A model generated the notes under the pieces. It did not search any database. It worked only from the letters and a program-made list of their open reading frames with translations, and was not told the DNA's origin. This document shows positions 16,833 through 24,661 of a stretch of 64,000 nt of DNA, in pieces. The DNA is from Flexivirga oryzae. Its GTDB lineage: Bacteria > Actinomycetota > Actinomycetes > Actinomycetales > Dermatophilaceae. A program made the translations under genes and the position numbers. The stretch is from the NCBI RefSeq assembly GCF_014190805.1, contig NZ_JACHVQ010000002.1, positions 434,001 to 498,000 on the forward strand, read 5' to 3'. The number at the start of each line of letters is the position of its first letter. The stretch's first letter is position 1.

Positions 16833-16932
16833 GAGCCCGGTGCATTGAAAGGTGCACGCCGGGTTCGGGAAGCGGCCCGGGGAAACGGAATCCGCCCCTG
16901 CGGCGGACACCGCGCCCCGGGCCGACTTTCAC
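16833..16932 (+). ncRNA. Group II intron domains V and VI
   Basis: Domain V spans 34 nt: lower stem GAGCCCGG with CCGGGTTC, catalytic AGC triad near the 5' side, a bulge, and an upper stem closed by a GAAA tetraloop. Domain VI (16867-16932) is a long GC stem (GCGGCCCGGGG with CCCCGGGCC) with A16925 as the likely branch point. These features are the ribozyme core; all look intact. Confidence 0.88.
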
Positions 16933-17862
16933 CGACCGCCCATCCAGGTAGTCGTCGCGTTCATCGACGAGCACCGGCACCGCTGGGGTGTCGAACCGAT
17001 CTGCCGCGTCCTTTCCACCGAACTGGACGTCAAGATCGCCCCCGGCACGTACTACGCCCACAAGAAGCGACCGCCCTCGGCACGCGCCCGCCGCGATGCC
17101 GAGTTGAAGGAGGAGATCATGCGCATCCACGCCGACCGGCGGATGCGGGTCTACGGGATCCGCAAGATCCACGCGCAGCTGAACCGCGACGGGATCGACG
17201 TGGCCCGGTGCACCGTGGAGCGACTGTGCAAGCAGCTGGGTATCCGCGGCACGGTACGGGGAAAGTTCCCCCGCACCACGCGCCCGGCACCAGAGACCGG
17301 CCGGCCCAAGGACCTGGTCGATCGGCAGTTCGTCGCGGCCGCCCCGAACAAATTGTGGGTCGCGGACATCACCTACGTGCGCACCGAGACCGGCTGGGTG
17401 TACGTGGCGTTCGTGCTGGATGTGTTCTCCCGGATGATCGTGGGCTGGCAGGCCTCCACCCGGATGTACACCGACCTGGCGTTGGACGCGTTGAACATGG
17501 GCCTGTTCGCTCGCCGCCGTGCCGGGCATGACGTCAACGGCCTTGTGCACCACAGTGATCGGGGCGTGCAGTACCGGGCGTTGCGGTACGCCCACCGGCT
17601 GGAGGAGGCCGACGCGGTCGCGTCCGTCGGGTCCCGTGGGGACTCCTACGACAACGCGATGGCCGAAGCGTTGAACTCCTTGTACAAGGCCGAACTCATC
17701 CACCTCGACGGCCCCTGGGACGGCATCGACGACGTCGAGACCGCGACCGCGGACTGGGTTGCTTGGTTCAACCACCACCGGATCCACTCCATGCTCAACT
17801 ATCAACCTCCGGTCGAGGTCGAAGCAGCGTACTGGACGCAACACGCGACCGGCGCAGCATAA
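16933..17862 (+). CDS. IS3 OrfB transposase, exon 2
   Basis: DDE integrase-type transposase. Visible are RPPIQVVVAFIDEHRHRWGVEPICRVL, an HTH_21 region (RMRVYGIRKIHAQLNRDGI), WVADITYVRTETGWVYVAFVLDVFSRMIVGW (first Asp), VHHSDRGVQYR (second Asp) and GDSYDNAMAEALNSLYKAELI (Glu). After splicing the upstream -1 frame reads FLRGGV into RPPIQVV, the normal IS3 OrfB entry after programmed -1 frameshifting. Without splicing the frame is open back to 16852 within intron domain V, so translation could start there only weakly. The domain is complete. Confidence 0.85.
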   Translation, partial: RPPIQVVVAFIDEHRHRWGVEPICRVLSTELDVKIAPGTYYAHKKRPPSARARRDAELKEEIMRIHADRRMRVYGIRKIHAQLNRDGIDVARCTVERLCKQLGIRGTVRGKFPRTTRPAPETGRPKDLVDRQFVAAAPNKLWVADITYVRTETGWVYVAFVLDVFSRMIVGWQASTRMYTDLALDALNMGLFARRRAGHDVNGLVHHSDRGVQYRALRYAHRLEEADAVASVGSRGDSYDNAMAEALNSLYKAELIHLDGPWDGIDDVETATADWVAWFNHHRIHSMLNYQPPVEVEAAYWTQHATGAA

Positions 17863-17881
17863 GAAAATCAAACCCGCTGAG

Positions 17882-17906
17882 CCTCAACCAAACCCGGGAC
17901 TTGACA
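17882..17906 (-). repeat. IS3 right terminal inverted repeat
   Basis: Mate of 14367-14391, ending in CA, followed at once by the CTC duplication. Confidence 0.7.
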
Positions 17907-18034
17907 CTCCACGGGAACCGTGGATTGTTGCTACGAGCACGCGTTACAGACTTCATTTCTTTCCTGCCCTCCCCGCAACACGCACCCGACCCCGGTCCTG
18001 GGGCCGGGCCGGCGGCGGTCTGAAGGAGGCCGTG

Positions 18035-19270
18035 ATGGAAGTAGTACACGCCCGGTGTGCCGGGATCGATATCGCAAAAAAGGGCGCGAAAGTCTGTGTC
18101 CGGGTACAAGGCACTCGCCGCCGCAAGACCGGGTATGAGGTCACGGACTGGGGTTCGATGACTGATGACATCCTCGGGTTACGCCAGTACTTGATCGATC
18201 AGCAGGTGACCGGGGTGTTGATGGAATCGACCAGTGACTACTGGAAACCGTTCTACTACCTGCTCGAGGACGCCGGGTTCGAACTGATCTTGGCCAATGC
18301 CCGGCACGTGAAGAACATCCCCGGCCGCAAGAGCGACGTCAATGACGCGACCTGGCTGTCGGACTTGTGCGCACACCGGCTGGTGCGATCCAGCTTCGTG
18401 CCGCCGGCACCGATCCGGGCGTTGCGGGATCTGACCCGTTCCCGGGAGGTGATCACCCACGAACGGACCCGCAAGATCGCCCGGCTGGAAAAGCAGTTGG
18501 AGGACGCCGGGATCAAACTGTCCTCGGTGGCCTCCAACCTGAGCGGGGTGTCCTGTCACGACATGCTGACCGCGATGGTCGCCGGGCAACGCGACCCGAT
18601 CGCCCTGTCGGAGTTGGCCCGCGGCAGCATGCGCAACAAGCGCCCGGACCTGCAACGAGCCCTGACCGGCCGGTTCACTGAGCATCACGCGTTCTTGGTG
18701 CGGATGTCCCTGGAACGCATCGCCCAGGACGACGCAGCGATCGCCGCGTTGACCCAGCGGATCGAGGCACAGATCGAACCCTTTCGCTCCTTCCGGGACT
18801 TGATCTGCGCGATCCCGGGAATCAGTACCACCGTCGCGGACGTGATCATCGCCGAGACCGGCGCGGACATGAGCGTGTTTCCCACCGCCGGGCACCTGGC
18901 CGCGTGGGCCGGGGTCGCGCCCGGGCAAAACGAGTCCGCCGGACGCACGGGATCGACCACGGCCCGTCCCGGGGACTCCCACCTCAAAGGCGCCCTGGGC
19001 ATCGCGGCCATGTCGGTTTCCCGCACCAGAAACACGCGCCTGGGCGCCCGGTATCACCGCATCGCTGCCCGCCGCGGCAAACTCAAAGCCATCGTCGCGA
19101 TCGAACGCACCCTGCTGTCCATCGTTTGGGCCATGGGCCACACCGGCCAGCCCTACCAGGAACCCGGCGCTGACTACTACACCCGGCTACGCCCGGACCG
19201 CACGAAAACACGTGCCCTGAAAATGCTCCGCGACCTCGGCTACACCGTCACCCTCACACCCGCAGCCTGA
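18035..19270 (+). CDS. IS110-family transposase (DEDD recombinase)
   Basis: 411 residues. The N-terminal RuvC-like domain begins CAGIDIAKKGAKVCVRV (first Asp), continues with GVLMESTSDYWKPFYYLLEDAGFELILANARHVKNIPGRKSDVNDATWLSDL (Glu and DVxDA Asp pair). The C-terminal Transposase_20 domain contains AIPGISTTVADVIIAETG and GHLAAWAGVAPG...RTGSTTARPG, with the serine region expected for IS110. GAAGGAGG stands before ATG 18035. The open frame further upstream belongs to the leader and the IS3 end. The enzyme appears intact, but the leader it works with is interrupted by the IS3 element. Confidence 0.93.
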   Translation: MEVVHARCAGIDIAKKGAKVCVRVQGTRRRKTGYEVTDWGSMTDDILGLRQYLIDQQVTGVLMESTSDYWKPFYYLLEDAGFELILANARHVKNIPGRKSDVNDATWLSDLCAHRLVRSSFVPPAPIRALRDLTRSREVITHERTRKIARLEKQLEDAGIKLSSVASNLSGVSCHDMLTAMVAGQRDPIALSELARGSMRNKRPDLQRALTGRFTEHHAFLVRMSLERIAQDDAAIAALTQRIEAQIEPFRSFRDLICAIPGISTTVADVIIAETGADMSVFPTAGHLAAWAGVAPGQNESAGRTGSTTARPGDSHLKGALGIAAMSVSRTRNTRLGARYHRIAARRGKLKAIVAIERTLLSIVWAMGHTGQPYQEPGADYYTRLRPDRTKTRALKMLRDLGYTVTLTPAA

Positions 19271-19310
19271 CAACCCAGGACACAACGCCACGCACCTATC
19301 TTCGTTACAG

Positions 19311-19385
19311 AGGCTCACTAACACCGGCGATTTCGCGCGATTTTGTCCGGAATTGCTGGGCCTGTCGGTAGTTGCTGAGCCTGTC
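19311..19385. repeat. Remnant of a dispersed inverted-repeat element, target of the IS110 insertion
   Basis: AGGCTCAC-N2-ACACCGGCG at 19311-19329 matches 59313-59331 (two differences). It is followed by two right arms, GCTGGGCCTGTC (19355-19366) and GCTGAGCCTGTC (19374-19385), which are inverted relative to the two left arms at 59292 and 59311. The left part was separated by the IS110 insertion. It probably served as a bidirectional terminator between the GH25 gene and the NUDIX gene. Confidence 0.6.
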
Positions 19386-19433
19386 GGCCAGGGGTGTATG
19401 GCGAGACGCCGCGTCCCGGGGGCGCGGCGTCTC

Positions 19434-20273
19434 TCAGTCGTTCAGGTGGGAGCGCAGTACGACCCGGTCGCCGAGGTCGACCGGCTCCGGCAGGACCGCC
19501 GCCAGCCCTTCGCGGCTGGCCGTCACCGGCGTGAGGTCGCGCCAGGCGGCGACCCGGTCGAGCTGGACGACGGTCGGCGGGAACATCCGAGTGCGTCCGT
19601 CCCGGACCTCGGCGAGCGCGTCGGCGGGGCGGCGCCATACCGCCTCCTCGGCCTCGCTGGTGCGGTCGTCGGCGACCTGCGACGCGGGCAGCAACGCCGA
19701 GAAGAACCAGGTGTCGTAGCGGCGCGGCTCCAGCTCGGGGGTGATCCAATGGTCCTGCAGCGCAAGCAGATCCGAGCGCAGCAGCAGCCCCCGACGCTGT
19801 AACAGCTCGGCGAACGCCACGCTCCGATCGACCAGCGCGGCGCGGTCGGCCTGCCAGTCGTCGCCGCTGACGTCCGGGGCGACCTCGTCGGCGCTCGGTC
19901 CGGCGAGCAGCACGCCGCACTCCTCGAAGACCTCACGCACCGCCGCGATGACCAGCGCCTGCGCGATCGGCTCCGGCACGCCCATGAGCCGGGCCCACTC
20001 CCGCGGAGCGGGCCCGGCCCAGGGCACACCGGACGTCTCGTCGCGGGCGTCGACCCCGCCACCCGGGAAGACCCACATCGACGGCGCGAACTTCATCGAC
20101 GACACCCGCCGCTGCATGAAAACCTCTGTGCTGCCGCTGGATTCGCGCAGCAGCAGGACCGTCGACGCCAACCGTGCTGGAGCGGCGGTGCGCTCATCCG
20201 CCGGCGTCGACAGCCACTCCCGGGCCCGCTCGCGCAGTTGCTGCGGCGGCTCGAAGTCGCGCGTCGTGGTCAC
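19434..20273 (-). CDS. NUDIX hydrolase
   Basis: 279 residues. The NUDIX fold starts with RLASTVLLLRES and FMQRRVSSMKFAPSMWVFPGGGVDARD, then after an insertion of about 30 residues comes the catalytic helix AAVREVFEECGVLL. The split NUDIX box, with extra residues between GGG and the REVFEECG helix, is typical of the mammalian NUDT19/RNase-like and Rv3672c-type group, suggesting a CoA or nucleoside-diphosphate substrate. It is the downstream-most gene of a RidA-NUDIX pair 7 bp apart. Substrate not determinable. Confidence 0.85.
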   Translation of the reverse strand: MTTTRDFEPPQQLRERAREWLSTPADERTAAPARLASTVLLLRESSGSTEVFMQRRVSSMKFAPSMWVFPGGGVDARDETSGVPWAGPAPREWARLMGVPEPIAQALVIAAVREVFEECGVLLAGPSADEVAPDVSGDDWQADRAALVDRSVAFAELLQRRGLLLRSDLLALQDHWITPELEPRRYDTWFFSALLPASQVADDRTSEAEEAVWRRPADALAEVRDGRTRMFPPTVVQLDRVAAWRDLTPVTASREGLAAVLPEPVDLGDRVVLRSHLND

Positions 20274-20280
20274 GCCGGTG

Positions 20281-20742
20281 CTACTGCACCGAGACGGTGA
20301 TCTCGACCTCGACCGGGGCGTTCAGCGGCAGCACCGCGACACCGACGGCCGAGCGCGCGTGCGCACCGCGCTCACCGAACGCCTTGCCGAGCAACTCGCT
20401 GGCGCCGTTGATCACCGCGGGCTGCGCGGTGAAACCCGGGTCGCTGGCGACGAATCCGACGACCTTGACGACCCGCGTGACTTTGTCGAGGTCGCCGACG
20501 ATCGACTTCACCGCCGCGATCGCGTTGAGCGCGCAAAGCTCCGCCAGCTTGGCCGCGTCGTCCTGTGCGACCTCGGCGCCGACCTTGCCGGTGGCCTGCA
20601 GCGCGCCGTCGACCATGGGCAGCTGGCCGGAGGTGTAGACGAGGTTGCCGTCCTGGAGGGCGGGCACGTAGGCCGCCACTGGCTTGGTGACCTCGGGGAC
20701 CTGCAGACCCAGCTCGGCGAGGCGGTCTTCAACTGCGGACAT
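20281..20742 (-). CDS. RidA (YjgF/YER057c/UK114) family protein
   Basis: 153 residues with the RidA signature: VTKPVAAYVPALQDGNLVYTSGQLPMVDGAL, a central LAELCALNAIAAVKSIVGDLDKVTRVVKVVGFVAS, and GERGAHARSAVGVAVLPLNAPVEVEI with the conserved Arg. Canonical RidA hydrolyses reactive enamine/imine intermediates; many actinobacterial homologues are of unproven activity. It matches the Rv3678c position. It is followed by the NUDIX gene and preceded three bases away by the DUF4177 gene, so the three are one operon. Confidence 0.87.
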   Translation of the reverse strand: MSAVEDRLAELGLQVPEVTKPVAAYVPALQDGNLVYTSGQLPMVDGALQATGKVGAEVAQDDAAKLAELCALNAIAAVKSIVGDLDKVTRVVKVVGFVASDPGFTAQPAVINGASELLGKAFGERGAHARSAVGVAVLPLNAPVEVEITVSVQ

Positions 20743-20745
20743 CTG

Positions 20746-20904
20746 TCACTGCTCCTTCTGGCGCTTCAGGTAGGCAACGAGGTTGCTGCCATCGGGACCG
20801 GACACCACCTGGACGAGCTCCCAGCCGTCCTCGCCCCACTGGTCGAGGATCTGCTTGGTGGCGTGCACGATCAGCGGAACGGTTGCGTACTCCCACTTGG
20901 TCAT
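20746..20904 (-). CDS. DUF4177-type small protein
   Basis: 52 residues: MTKWEYATVPLIVHATKQIL, then DQWGEDGWELVQVVSGPDGSNLVAYLKRQ. The WEY and DGWELV motifs define the DUF4177 family. It equals the small gene Rv3678A in the mycobacterial cluster. Function unknown. ATG 20904 is the family start; the frame is open to 21081 but only because of the antisense hydrolase leader. Confidence 0.85.
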   Translation of the reverse strand: MTKWEYATVPLIVHATKQILDQWGEDGWELVQVVSGPDGSNLVAYLKRQKEQ

Positions 20905-21073
20905 GCCGTCACTGTATTCCCCACCCGGCGCACCGCCCGACCGCCTCCGGATTCCCGGTGAACCCACGGACCGAGAGGGGCACAAACTGACTGGCGGGAG
21001 TACGAAAATCGCCCGTTCCGGTACTCCTGTGGGTCGGTTTCTGCGCCTCTCGCTCGCCGGTAGGGTCGGCGAC

Positions 21074-21799
21074 GTGTCCATCCTGTCGATGCCCGCTCCC
21101 CCACCGGACCGCAGCGTGGCCTACGGCGCGCACGCCGATCAGCTGTATGACGTCCGGCGTCCCACCGGCACACCGCGCGACGCTACGGTCGTCGTGGTGC
21201 ACGGCGGGTTCTGGCGTCCGTCATACGACCGAACGCACGCGGGTGCGCAGTCCGAAGCGTTGGCAGCACACGGGTTTCACGTCGCAACGATCGAGTACCG
21301 CCGGATTCCCGGCGACTGGCCCGCCATGGCTGCGGACGTGCTCTCGTCGGTCGGTGCCGTGCAGGACGACCCGGCACTGCCGGACCGCCTGGTGCTGCTG
21401 GGGCACTCCGCCGGCGGCCAGCTGGTGACCTGGGCGAGCTACCAGCCGGAGGTGCGAGTCGTCGGTGTGGTCTCGCTGGCCGGCTGCGTCGACCTCCACC
21501 TCACCCGGGACCTGGGGCTGGGTGACGGTGCGGCCGCTGCGTTGCTGGGCTCCGCCCCCGAAAAGGTATGGCGCGCCGCCGATCCCGCACTGCTCGGCCC
21601 GCCGCGGACCCGGGTCCGGCTGGTGCACGGCGCCGCCGACGACCGGGTGCCGGTGGAGGTCTCCGAGAGCTACCAGGCCGCGGTGGGCGGCGGCGTGCCG
21701 TTGCAGGTGCTCGCTGGCTGCGGACACTTCGAGCTGATCGACCCGCGATCGGCATACTTCCCGCCGACCGTCGCGGCCGTCGACGCCGTCCTCACCTGA
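21074..21799 (+). CDS. Alpha/beta hydrolase
   Basis: About 241 residues with a full alpha/beta hydrolase layout: oxyanion motif VVVHGGFWRPSYD, nucleophile GHSAGGQLVTW (Ser), acid VHGAADDRVP (Asp) and GCGHFELID (His). The HGGFW/HSAGG pair is like the HSL-type and kynurenine-formamidase-like esterases. GTG 21074 taken as start; ATG 21089 is an alternative. It is divergent from the DUF4177-RidA-NUDIX operon. Substrate unknown. Confidence 0.85.
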   Translation: MSILSMPAPPPDRSVAYGAHADQLYDVRRPTGTPRDATVVVVHGGFWRPSYDRTHAGAQSEALAAHGFHVATIEYRRIPGDWPAMAADVLSSVGAVQDDPALPDRLVLLGHSAGGQLVTWASYQPEVRVVGVVSLAGCVDLHLTRDLGLGDGAAAALLGSAPEKVWRAADPALLGPPRTRVRLVHGAADDRVPVEVSESYQAAVGGGVPLQVLAGCGHFELIDPRSAYFPPTVAAVDAVLT

Positions 21800-21800
21800 C

Positions 21801-22087
21801 GACCGTCGGCACTTCGGGACGCCCCCGGGGCACAACCCCGTCCCTACCCACCGACCGTCGGCACTTCGGGACGCCCCCGGGGCGCAACCCCGTCCCTACC
21901 CACCGACCGTCGGCACTTCGGGACGCCCCCGGAGCACAACCCCGTCCCTACCCACCGACCGTCGGCACTTCGGGACGCCCCCGGAGCACAACCCCGTCCC
22001 TACCCACCGATGGTCGGCACTTCGGGACGCCTCCGGGGCACAACCCCGTCCCTACCGACCGACCGTCGGCACTTCGGGACGCCCCCG
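21801..22087. repeat. 52-bp tandem repeat, five copies plus a partial sixth
   Basis: Units start at 21801, 21853, 21905, 21957, 22009 and 22061 with near-identical sequence (starting GACCGTCGGCACTTCGGGAC). Each unit can fold as a hairpin of GGGAC/GTCCC with an inner GGGG/CCCC stem around CACAA. The period is not a multiple of three and every unit carries few changes, so this is recent, non-coding expansion. It fills the gap between two convergent genes and forms the last codons of the MFS gene. Confidence 0.92.
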
Positions 22088-23242
22088 CGCATCGGACCGG
22101 CCGCCGGCGACCGCCCCGAACACCGTGAACGGCACCGTCACCACCTGCAGCACCAGCGGGACCGACCACCAGTGTGCGAGGCCTCCCACCAGTGCGAAGC
22201 TGGTGATCGCACCCACCTCGGCGAGCACTCCGCTCACCGAGGTGACCGTGGCACGAGAGGTTCCCACTATCTGGTGCTGCAGCCGGTTCTCCTGGGCCAC
22301 ATACACATTCGTGACGAGTCCGTAGGCGACAGCCACGAGCAGGGCGGCCCCGGCCGCGGCCGCGACGCTGTGCAGGAGGGCCGCCGCCGAGCCCGCGACG
22401 AAGCCACCGCCGCCGAGCAGCGTCAGCCACAGCACCGCACGGGGACCGGGGAGTGCCCGCCGCCCGGCGGTCCAGGTGCCGACGCCCTGGGCCAGTGCGG
22501 TCACCGCCATCGCCACCGCGACCCATCCCGGCGCGAGTCCGGCCTCGGCGAAGAAGAGCGAGAAGTACTCGTCGAGGCCGACCAGCGCCACGATCGCGGC
22601 GATCGCGAGGACGGTCCGTCGCAGCGCCGGTGTCCGGGTGACCTCCGACAGCCCGTCGCGCAGGTGCTGGAGGTAGCGGTGCTCGGCAACCGTGTCCCGC
22701 TTCGCGGCGCGCGGCAGGACCGCGGTCAGCGCCAGGTGGATCGCGGCGACGGCAACGCTCGCGATCCCGACCGCCCGGAAACCGCCCAGGGCGATCAGCG
22801 GGCCGGCCGCGAGCATGCCGGCCGCGATCGCCGCCACCGCGGCCGTCTCCGCCCGCGTCCGCACGAGGTTGTACGACGCCTGCGCGCCGGCGGATGCCAA
22901 CTCGTCGTACAGCAACGCCTCGAAGGTGCCGGACATCAGCGACGACGAGACGCCCCAGAGCACGAAGCCGAGCAGGAAGCCCCAATAGACAGGGAAGAGA
23001 ACCCAGCTCGCGAAGCACCCCAGGTACAGCACTCCGGAGATCCCGAGCAGCAGACGGCGGTTGACGCTGTCGGCGAGCGCGCCCGACGGCACCTCACAGA
23101 CGAACGAGGTCAGCGACCACAGCACGAACAGCGCCCCCTGCGCGGTCGCACCGGCACCGTGCGCGGCGAAGTAGAGCGGGCTGACGGCGAAGAACGCGAT
23201 GAACTCACGGCTTGCCCGGTAGGCAGCCGCCCGGTAGGTCAA
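22052..23242 (-). CDS. MFS transporter
   Basis: 396 residues with twelve hydrophobic segments and the MFS loop motif SFVCEVPSGALADSVNRR between helices 2 and 3, a soluble loop near residue 200 (RAAKRDTVAEHRYLQHLRDGL), and a second half of equal size. It belongs to the drug/efflux-like actinobacterial group; substrate unknown. Start is TTG 23242, the first start after an in-frame stop, overlapping the DedA gene by 38 bp. The last residues (RGRPEVPTVGR) are encoded by the tandem repeat, so the C-terminus has been altered by the repeat. Confidence 0.83.
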   Translation of the reverse strand: MTYRAAAYRASREFIAFFAVSPLYFAAHGAGATAQGALFVLWSLTSFVCEVPSGALADSVNRRLLLGISGVLYLGCFASWVLFPVYWGFLLGFVLWGVSSSLMSGTFEALLYDELASAGAQASYNLVRTRAETAAVAAIAAGMLAAGPLIALGGFRAVGIASVAVAAIHLALTAVLPRAAKRDTVAEHRYLQHLRDGLSEVTRTPALRRTVLAIAAIVALVGLDEYFSLFFAEAGLAPGWVAVAMAVTALAQGVGTWTAGRRALPGPRAVLWLTLLGGGGFVAGSAAALLHSVAAAAGAALLVAVAYGLVTNVYVAQENRLQHQIVGTSRATVTSVSGVLAEVGAITSFALVGGLAHWWSVPLVLQVVTVPFTVFGAVAGGRSDARGRPEVPTVGR

Positions 23243-23828
23243 CGAGGTGACTCAATGTCGGCGCATCACCACACTGTATGCCGTGCCGTGCTCGCCTGCT
23301 GCGCGTCCACCGCACGGCCTGCCCCAGCACGGCCATGGTCACCAGCGAGATCGCGGCGACCACGATCGGGCCGGCGCCGGTGAGTGCGCCGACGGTGGCG
23401 CCGATCCCCACCAGGTATGACGCCCACAGCGTGGACCCGAGCACGCTGGCTGGGAGGAACCGGCGCAGCGGCAGCCCGCCGGCCCCTGCCAGGAAGGTGA
23501 TCGCGACCCGCCAACCGGGCAGCAGGCGCGCGGACACGATGAGTGGCACACCCTGCCGGTCCAGAGCGGCGCTGGTGCGCTCGAGGATCCGGGCGATCCG
23601 CGGACGACGTTGCCACGCAAAGCGTTTCGTGCCGATACGCCGCCCGATCAGGTAGGTGATCAGGTCGCCGAGCACCGCCGCCGGAGCGGCGAGCAGCACC
23701 AGACCGAGCAGCGCCGGCCACCCCGCTGCGGCAGCCGCCGGCACGTGCGCGAGCAGCACGGCCTCACTCGGGACCGGTGGCACGACGCCGTCCGCGACGA
23801 CCATCAGGAAGAGCAGCACGAGGCTCAT
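23205..23828 (-). CDS. DedA/VTT-family membrane protein
   Basis: About 207 residues. Visible are VADGVVPPVPSEAVLLAH at the N-terminus, LGDLITYLIGRRIG, and the DedA core SARLLPGWRVAITFLAGAGGLPLRRFLPASVLGSTLWASYLVGIG with the conserved Arg and Gly-Gly, then two helices. DedA proteins are linked to lipid scrambling (undecaprenyl phosphate or phospholipid) and membrane homeostasis. ATG 23828 overlaps the ABC permease stop as ATGA; the longer frame to 23894 is a shadow. Confidence 0.85.
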   Translation of the reverse strand: MSLVLLFLMVVADGVVPPVPSEAVLLAHVPAAAAAGWPALLGLVLLAAPAAVLGDLITYLIGRRIGTKRFAWQRRPRIARILERTSAALDRQGVPLIVSARLLPGWRVAITFLAGAGGLPLRRFLPASVLGSTLWASYLVGIGATVGALTGAGPIVVAAISLVTMAVLGQAVRWTRSRRARHGIQCGDAPTLSHLVDLPGGCLPGKP

Positions 23829-24661
23829 CGCGCCAACCTCCTCAGCCGGGCGAGAGCCAGCGGCATACAGACCGCGGTGATCACGACCGGCCAAGCGACA
23901 GCGGCCCCGGTCGCGTGCTCAGCCACCCACGAGGTCGCCGGCCCGGCCGGATTCCCGAGCAGGCCCCGGGTTGCGATCACGGTGGCGGACAACGGGTTCC
24001 AGCTCGCCGGACCGGACAGCCAGCCCGGCATCAGGTCGGTGGGGATGACGGTGTCGGCGACCATCGCCAGCGGGAACAGCAACGCGAAGTACTTCATCGC
24101 CGCCTCCGGCCCGCTGACCAGCAGACCGAGCAGGATGCCGACCCAGGAGAACGCCACGCGCAGCAGCGCCAGCAGACCGAACGCCGCGAGCACCGCCCCC
24201 AACCCACCGTGCCACTGCCACCCGAGGGCGAAGCCGAGCGTCATCACGATCGCCAGTTCGACCGCCGCAGTGAGCAGATCGGCCAGCGATCGGCCGGCCA
24301 GCACGGCGACGGGCGACATGGGCAGCGACCGCATCCGGTCCAGCACGCCCCCGCGTACGTCGGCCGCTACGGAGATGGTGGTGTTGCCGATGCCGAACGC
24401 CATGGTGAGCGCGAACAGCCCGGGCAGCAGGAACTCGCGGTATTCGCCGCCGGGGACGGTCATTGCCGCACCCAGCGCGTCGCCGAAGACGAAGCCGAAC
24501 ATCCCGACCGCCAGCACCGGGATCAGCAGGGTGCCGAGCAGTTCGTCCGGCCGGTGCAGCAGCCGCATCAGGTGTCGCCGGGCGACGACCCAGGTGTCGG
24601 ACGCGAACCAGCGCAGGCCGGGACGCGGTGCGACCGGAAGGACTTCGACCACGGCAGTCAC
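23825..24661 (-). CDS. ABC-2-type permease (DrrB-like)
   Basis: 278 residues with six membrane helices and the ABC-2 conserved stretch VRGGVLDRMRSLPMSPVAVLAGRSLADL, as in DrrB daunorubicin exporters. Together with the upstream ATPase it would export a lipid or antibiotic-like molecule. Its ATG 24661 overlaps the ATPase stop (ATGA) and its own stop overlaps the DedA start. Confidence 0.9.
   Translation of the reverse strand: MTAVVEVLPVAPRPGLRWFASDTWVVARRHLMRLLHRPDELLGTLLIPVLAVGMFGFVFGDALGAAMTVPGGEYREFLLPGLFALTMAFGIGNTTISVAADVRGGVLDRMRSLPMSPVAVLAGRSLADLLTAAVELAIVMTLGFALGWQWHGGLGAVLAAFGLLALLRVAFSWVGILLGLLVSGPEAAMKYFALLFPLAMVADTVIPTDLMPGWLSGPASWNPLSATVIATRGLLGNPAGPATSWVAEHATGAAVAWPVVITAVCMPLALARLRRLAR

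Larger units (their letters stand above)
14719..16932 (+). mobile_element. Group II intron inserted in the IS3 orfA/orfB overlap
   Basis: It begins with GTGCG, the group II 5' consensus, and ends in AC. It contains a reverse transcriptase/maturase ORF, a textbook 34-nt domain V (16833-16866) and a domain VI whose candidate branch adenosine (16925) is 7 nt before the 3' end. Removing exactly these 2214 nt restores both the OrfA C-terminus and the OrfB reading frame, which fixes both boundaries independently. A possible EBS1 is AGCTCT at 15042-15047, able to pair with exon bases GGAGTT using two G-U pairs; this last point is tentative. Confidence 0.9.
14367..17906 (+). mobile_element. IS3-family insertion sequence carrying a group II intron
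   Basis: The ends are TG...CA. The terminal inverted repeats are 14367-14391 and 17882-17906, well matched over their inner 17 bases (14 of 17). A CTC target duplication flanks it at 14364-14366 and 17907-17909. Without the 2214-bp intron the element would be 1326 bp, a typical IS3 length, with orfA and orfB in -1 frame relation. It sits inside the leader of the IS110 element. Confidence 0.8.
14176..19318 (+). mobile_element. IS110-family element, split by a nested IS3 element
   Basis: The ten bases AGAGGCTCAC occur at 14176-14185 and again at 19309-19318; the right copy continues into an inverted-repeat sequence that is also found at 59292-59380. Taking out the IS3 element and one 3-bp duplication leaves about 1.6 kb, the normal IS110 size, with a leader of about 300 bp and a DEDD transposase. 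IS110 elements do not leave long inverted repeats; short sequence shared at both ends is expected. Exact ends are inferred from the shared 10-mer and may be off by a few bases. Confidence 0.65.

Noticed and set aside
21801..22087. CRISPR-like array
   Set aside because: Units are contiguous with no unique spacers and no cas genes nearby; it is a plain tandem repeat.
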